Source of the DNA: Mauremys mutica
Taxonomy: Eukaryota; Chordata; Testudines; Geoemydidae
Assembly: GCF_020497125.1 (NCBI RefSeq)
Contig: NC_059075.1
Location: 63,755,321-63,819,320 of the forward strand
Direction of reading: 5' to 3'
DNA length: 64,000 bases
Under the pieces are notes generated by a model. It was not told the origin of the DNA and made no database searches. It saw nothing but the letters and a program-made list of their open reading frames with translations. A program made the translations under genes and the position numbers. This document shows, piece after piece, positions 61,214 to 64,000 of this stretch (the first letter of the stretch is position 1; each line of letters opens with the position of its first letter).

Positions 61214-64000
61214 CTAGGCGCAGGGTAAGAGCGGTGAGGCTGGGGACGGAAAGGTCGGCGCTAAGCACCGGCGTGTGCATGCTAATAGAGAGCGGGAAGT
61301 GACCCTGCTGCCCTTCAGGCTTTGCAGCCTTGGGCCAGCTTTCTCAGAGAACAGGCCTTTGCCAGTGCAGGGCAAGTCCTGTATAGTGGACAGCAGCTGC
61401 GAGGGAAGGCTCGATAACCGGAGCCAGGAAATGCGCCTCGAGGCCACACCCGAGGCCAGGGTCGTGGCAGCGAAGTCAGCTGCATCCAACTAGGCCTGGA
61501 GGGAAGCTCTATCCAGCTTCTTCCTTCGATCCAGGAGGGCATCGAACTCTTGACGTGAGTTCTGAAGAACTGACTCTGTAAAGTCGCCCACCGCCACCCG
61601 TAGGAGCGGCTAAGCAGGGCTTGCTAGTTTGCTACACAAAGTGGCAGGGCCCCCGCCGAGTACATCATACGGCCCCGTAAGACCAGTCGCCTAGCCCCCT
61701 AGGATCTAGGAGCTGGTGCCTGCTGGCCATGGCGTTCCATCCCATTGAGGGACTGGACGACAGGGGAGCGGGGGGGGGGTTAGATGTACCTAGGTACTCG
61801 TACCCCCTGGATGATGCTATGCACTTGCATTCCGATCAAAGGAGGGCCCGAGGAGTATCTTCCTGCCCCCGCCTCAGCTGGGGAGGAGGAAGAAGAAAGG
61901 CCAGGGACAAGCGGGTCCTGTGTGGGCTCGCACTCCTGGACGACCTCCTGATCCGGTGGGATCTGGGAGCCCGGTGGCTGAACCGGGGCTTGCTCCGTAC
62001 TGGTCGCAGGGGGACGGCTAATTGCCGCCTCTGGCACCCAGAGCTCCGACGGAACGGAGCGAGATGGGAGCACCGGTATGCCTCTGGCGTGGCAGTACGC
62101 CCATGGTGACTAGAAGGACCTCTGATAGGTCTCCTGGAAGACTCTGGAGGGCACATCGGAAAAGAGAGTACTGCGCATATGAAGTGTCCGCACGTGGCAA
62201 CACTGATGCGTGACTGGGTGGCCCTGAAGGAGCTGAAGAGCCTTTGGTAGAGTCTCCTTCTCTAACTGACGTCGCTCGACTCGGCACCGGGGATCGGTAC
62301 CGGGAGACATACCGGTACCGAGAACGAGACCTGCCACCGGAGCTGTGCTGGGCGGTCGACCGAGAGCGCGAGGCTCGACGTTCAGGAGTGGGTACGGGAG
62401 TCTCGGTGCCTGGGGCGGTGCCGGGAGCGGGATCGATGCCAAATGTACCGGACCAGCGAACGTGACGCTGGCCGGTGCCGCGAGTACGAAAGGTACCGCA
62501 ATGGAGAACGGTGCCGAGACCACGAGCGGTGTCGGGACCTTGATCGGTGACGGGACCGAGAACGTCTGCGGGACTGCGATCGGGGACGGTGCCGCTCTGC
62601 GGTGCCGACGCAGGGTGGCGTGAGCAAGACAGGCTCGCCAAAAGACCATATAACCCGCACTGGCGATGTCGGGGGTTAAGCAGCGCAGGCTCTGCCCTTG
62701 CCATCAACTCCCTCGCCGAGGAAATGTTCCCAGCGTGGAGGGAATAGTGAGCTCGACCACAGCTCGCGCCGGGGAGCATTCAGGTGTTGGACTCGACGGC
62801 TCTTGCGAGACCGTAGTCTACGGTGCTGATACTGTCGGTGCCGTAGCAGTCACCGGTGCCGGGCAGCCCGACATAGTAGAGCGCTCGGGCTGCGGAGCGG
62901 GCCGCTCGGACGCCGCTGAAAAGCGAGCTCGACCACGGTTCGTACCGGGGAGCTTTCCAGCACCGGACTCAACAGCTCTTGCCTGGCCAGAGTTAACGGC
63001 GCGGATATTGTCGATGCCGCGGCAGACATCAGTGCCGGCGAACCGACTGAGCGTAGCGCTCGGCTGCGGAGCAGGCAGCTCGGATGCAGCTTCATAACGA
63101 GCTCGACCACGGTCCGTACCGGGGAGCTCTCCAGCACCGGACTCGACAGCTCTTGCCTGGCCGGAGTTAACGGCGCGGATATTGTCGGTGCCGCGGCAGA
63201 CATCGGTGCCGGCGAACCGACTGAGCGTAGCGCTCGGCTGCGGAGCAGGCGGCTCGGACGCAGCGTCTTAGCGAGCTCGACCACGGTCCGTACTGGGGAG
63301 CTTTCCGGCACCGGACTCGACGGCTCTTGCCTGGCCGGAGTTAATGGTGCGGATATTGTCGGCGCCGCGGCAGACATTGGTGCCGGGCGATCCGACTGAG
63401 CATAGCGCTCGGCTGCGGAGCAGGCGGCTCGGACGCAGCGTCATAGCGAGCTCGACCACGGTCCGTACCGGGGAGCTTTCCGGCACCGAACTCGACGGCT
63501 CTTGCCTGGCCGGAGTTAATGGTGCGGATATTGTCGGCGCCACGGCAGACATCGGTGCTGGGCGATCCGACTGAGCATAGCGCTCGGCTGCGGAGCAGGC
63601 GGCTCGGACGCAGCAAGTATATTGTGCCTCTTCATCCTCCAGGAGAGGGAACCATGCCGAGTGGACGTCGGAGTCAGCGAGGGCCAGTGCCGGGAGGCCT
63701 TGGCGGCACCGGGGAACCGGTGCCGAGGGAGCGCTCCTTGAAGACTAACCAGCGCTCGGCGCCGAGAGCGGAGGAGCAAGAGCTGCCTCCCTCAGGAGCT
63801 GTTTGAGACGAAAGTCCCGCTCCCCTTTGTTCTAGGATCAAAGGCCCCGCGAATGCGGCACTTATCTGTCAGTTGAGAATCCTCGAGGCACTTAGGAGAG
63901 GATCTCTTGTCGGCAATGGCTTGTGGCCGGCCGAGCATTGTAAAAACCTGTTGACCGGGCATCGGACCCGGCACCGGGTGAGGGGAAGGGGATAAACCCC
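61214..64000 (-). pseudogene. DIRS gag-like gene with SR-rich domain and tandem repeats, disabled, 5' end outside window
   Basis: The N-terminal part near 63970-63800 shows a cysteine-poor relic (CLEDSQLTDKCRIRGAFDPR, then TKGSGTF) of the gag zinc-knuckle-like segment. Next is a block of five 58-residue repeats (63622-62749). An Arg/Ser-rich region follows (62660-62240, with RSRSRHRSRSRHRSWSRHRS). The conserved gag C-terminus is at 61489-61214 (MDAADFAATTLASGVASRRI, TIQDLPCTGKGLFSEKAG, RLQSLKGSRVTSRSLL), matching vertebrate DIRS gag. Many frame changes are present. The Arg/Ser repeats and multi-frame open reading come from low-complexity GC-rich DNA and make frame calls ambiguous. Confidence 0.75.
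62749..63622. repeat. Five tandem 174-176-bp repeats inside DIRS gag
   Basis: The landmark GAGCTCGACCACGGTCCGTA (or close variants) starts at 62749, 62925, 63099, 63273 and 63448. Spacings are 176, 174, 174 and 175 bp. Each unit also holds CTCTTGCCTGGCCGGAGTTA and a GATATTGTCGGTGCCGCGGC box. The central units are the most alike and the first is the most diverged. The 1-2-bp length changes shift frame between units. Confidence 0.95.

Larger units (their letters stand above)
58406..64000 (-). mobile_element. DIRS-type tyrosine-recombinase retrotransposon, right terminus to gag, runs off window
   Basis: In minus-strand reading order from the right edge there is gag (63974 to about 61214), RT/RNase H traces (about 61122-60295), a tyrosine recombinase (about 59560-58768) and a terminal region (58735-58406). 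The element is GC-rich, unlike the surrounding intron, and CpG-rich. Its left boundary is where the hAT reading frame stops (58405/58406). All coding regions are disabled. The other terminus lies outside the window. DIRS elements lack an integrase and integrate with the recombinase, so no target duplication is expected. Confidence 0.85.

Noticed and set aside
59295..62779. Many long Arg/Gly/Ser-rich plus-strand open frames in the DIRS region
   Set aside because: The minus-strand frames match DIRS gag, RT and recombinase motifs. The plus-strand frames are shadows in GC-rich DNA.
62749..63622. Regularly spaced repeats considered as a CRISPR array
   Set aside because: Units of 174-176 bp are repeated over their whole length without unique spacers, inside a retrotransposon of a vertebrate genome.

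Overview
The window looks like a turtle (testudine) genome. It carries the C-terminal half of one host gene, TTBK2 (tau-tubulin kinase 2), on the minus strand. TTBK2 was recognised from the encoded protein. The host assignment rests on the repeat community: a tRNA-derived SINE with a CR1-like tail (tortoise Pol III/SINE type), CR1 LINE ends, abundant PIF/Harbinger elements with Myb-like and DDE genes, DIRS-type tyrosine-recombinase retrotransposons, and foldback hAT MITEs. A crocodilian or another sauropsid is less likely but not excluded.

Host gene. Read from high to low coordinates, six TTBK2 exons are 56316-56159, 55406-55190, 54240-54029, 51912-51315, 9016-7728 and 6666-6198 (stop included). 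All introns are GT-AG and all junction phases agree, giving 2943 nt (980 residues plus stop). The kinase-domain exons lie beyond the right edge. A seventh exon at 38586-38338 (249 nt, phase 0 to 0) fits between the 51 kb and 9 kb exons without breaking the frame. It is the most interesting host-gene observation: a probable cassette exon absent from the human TTBK2 protein as I know it. The 3' UTR and downstream flank occupy 6197 down to an undetermined point.

Introns. The 42-kb interval between the 51 kb and 9 kb exons is a transposon graveyard. It holds a 5'-truncated Harbinger with an internally duplicated end (14995-18395), a palindromic TTA-flanked MITE (19352-19637), an old DIRS remnant that keeps a YLDD motif (20026-21760), and a nearly intact 4.2-kb Harbinger (25608-29826). 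It also holds a foldback hAT MITE (30383-30674), a hAT transposase pseudogene (31429-33080), a solo LTR with a 5-bp target duplication (34352-35485), and a 122-bp MITE (35880-36001). Beyond these are a Harbinger deletion derivative (40478-42659), a CR1 LINE end (44858-45595), a second foldback hAT MITE (46061-46361), a tRNA-SINE (46588-46775) and a MIR/CORE-type SINE (50200-50455).

Right end. The intron upstream of the 56316 exon holds a BED/hAT transposase remnant (57130-58405). It is interrupted by a GC-rich DIRS-like element that runs off the window (58406-64000, minus strand). That element has gag (with five 174-176-bp tandem repeats), RT/RNase H remnants, a tyrosine recombinase with a nonsense codon at the catalytic arginine, and a terminal region with a perfect 65-bp inverted repeat around a TATA-like promoter.

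No rRNA, CRISPR or prokaryotic features were seen. Most short open frames in the introns look like chance.
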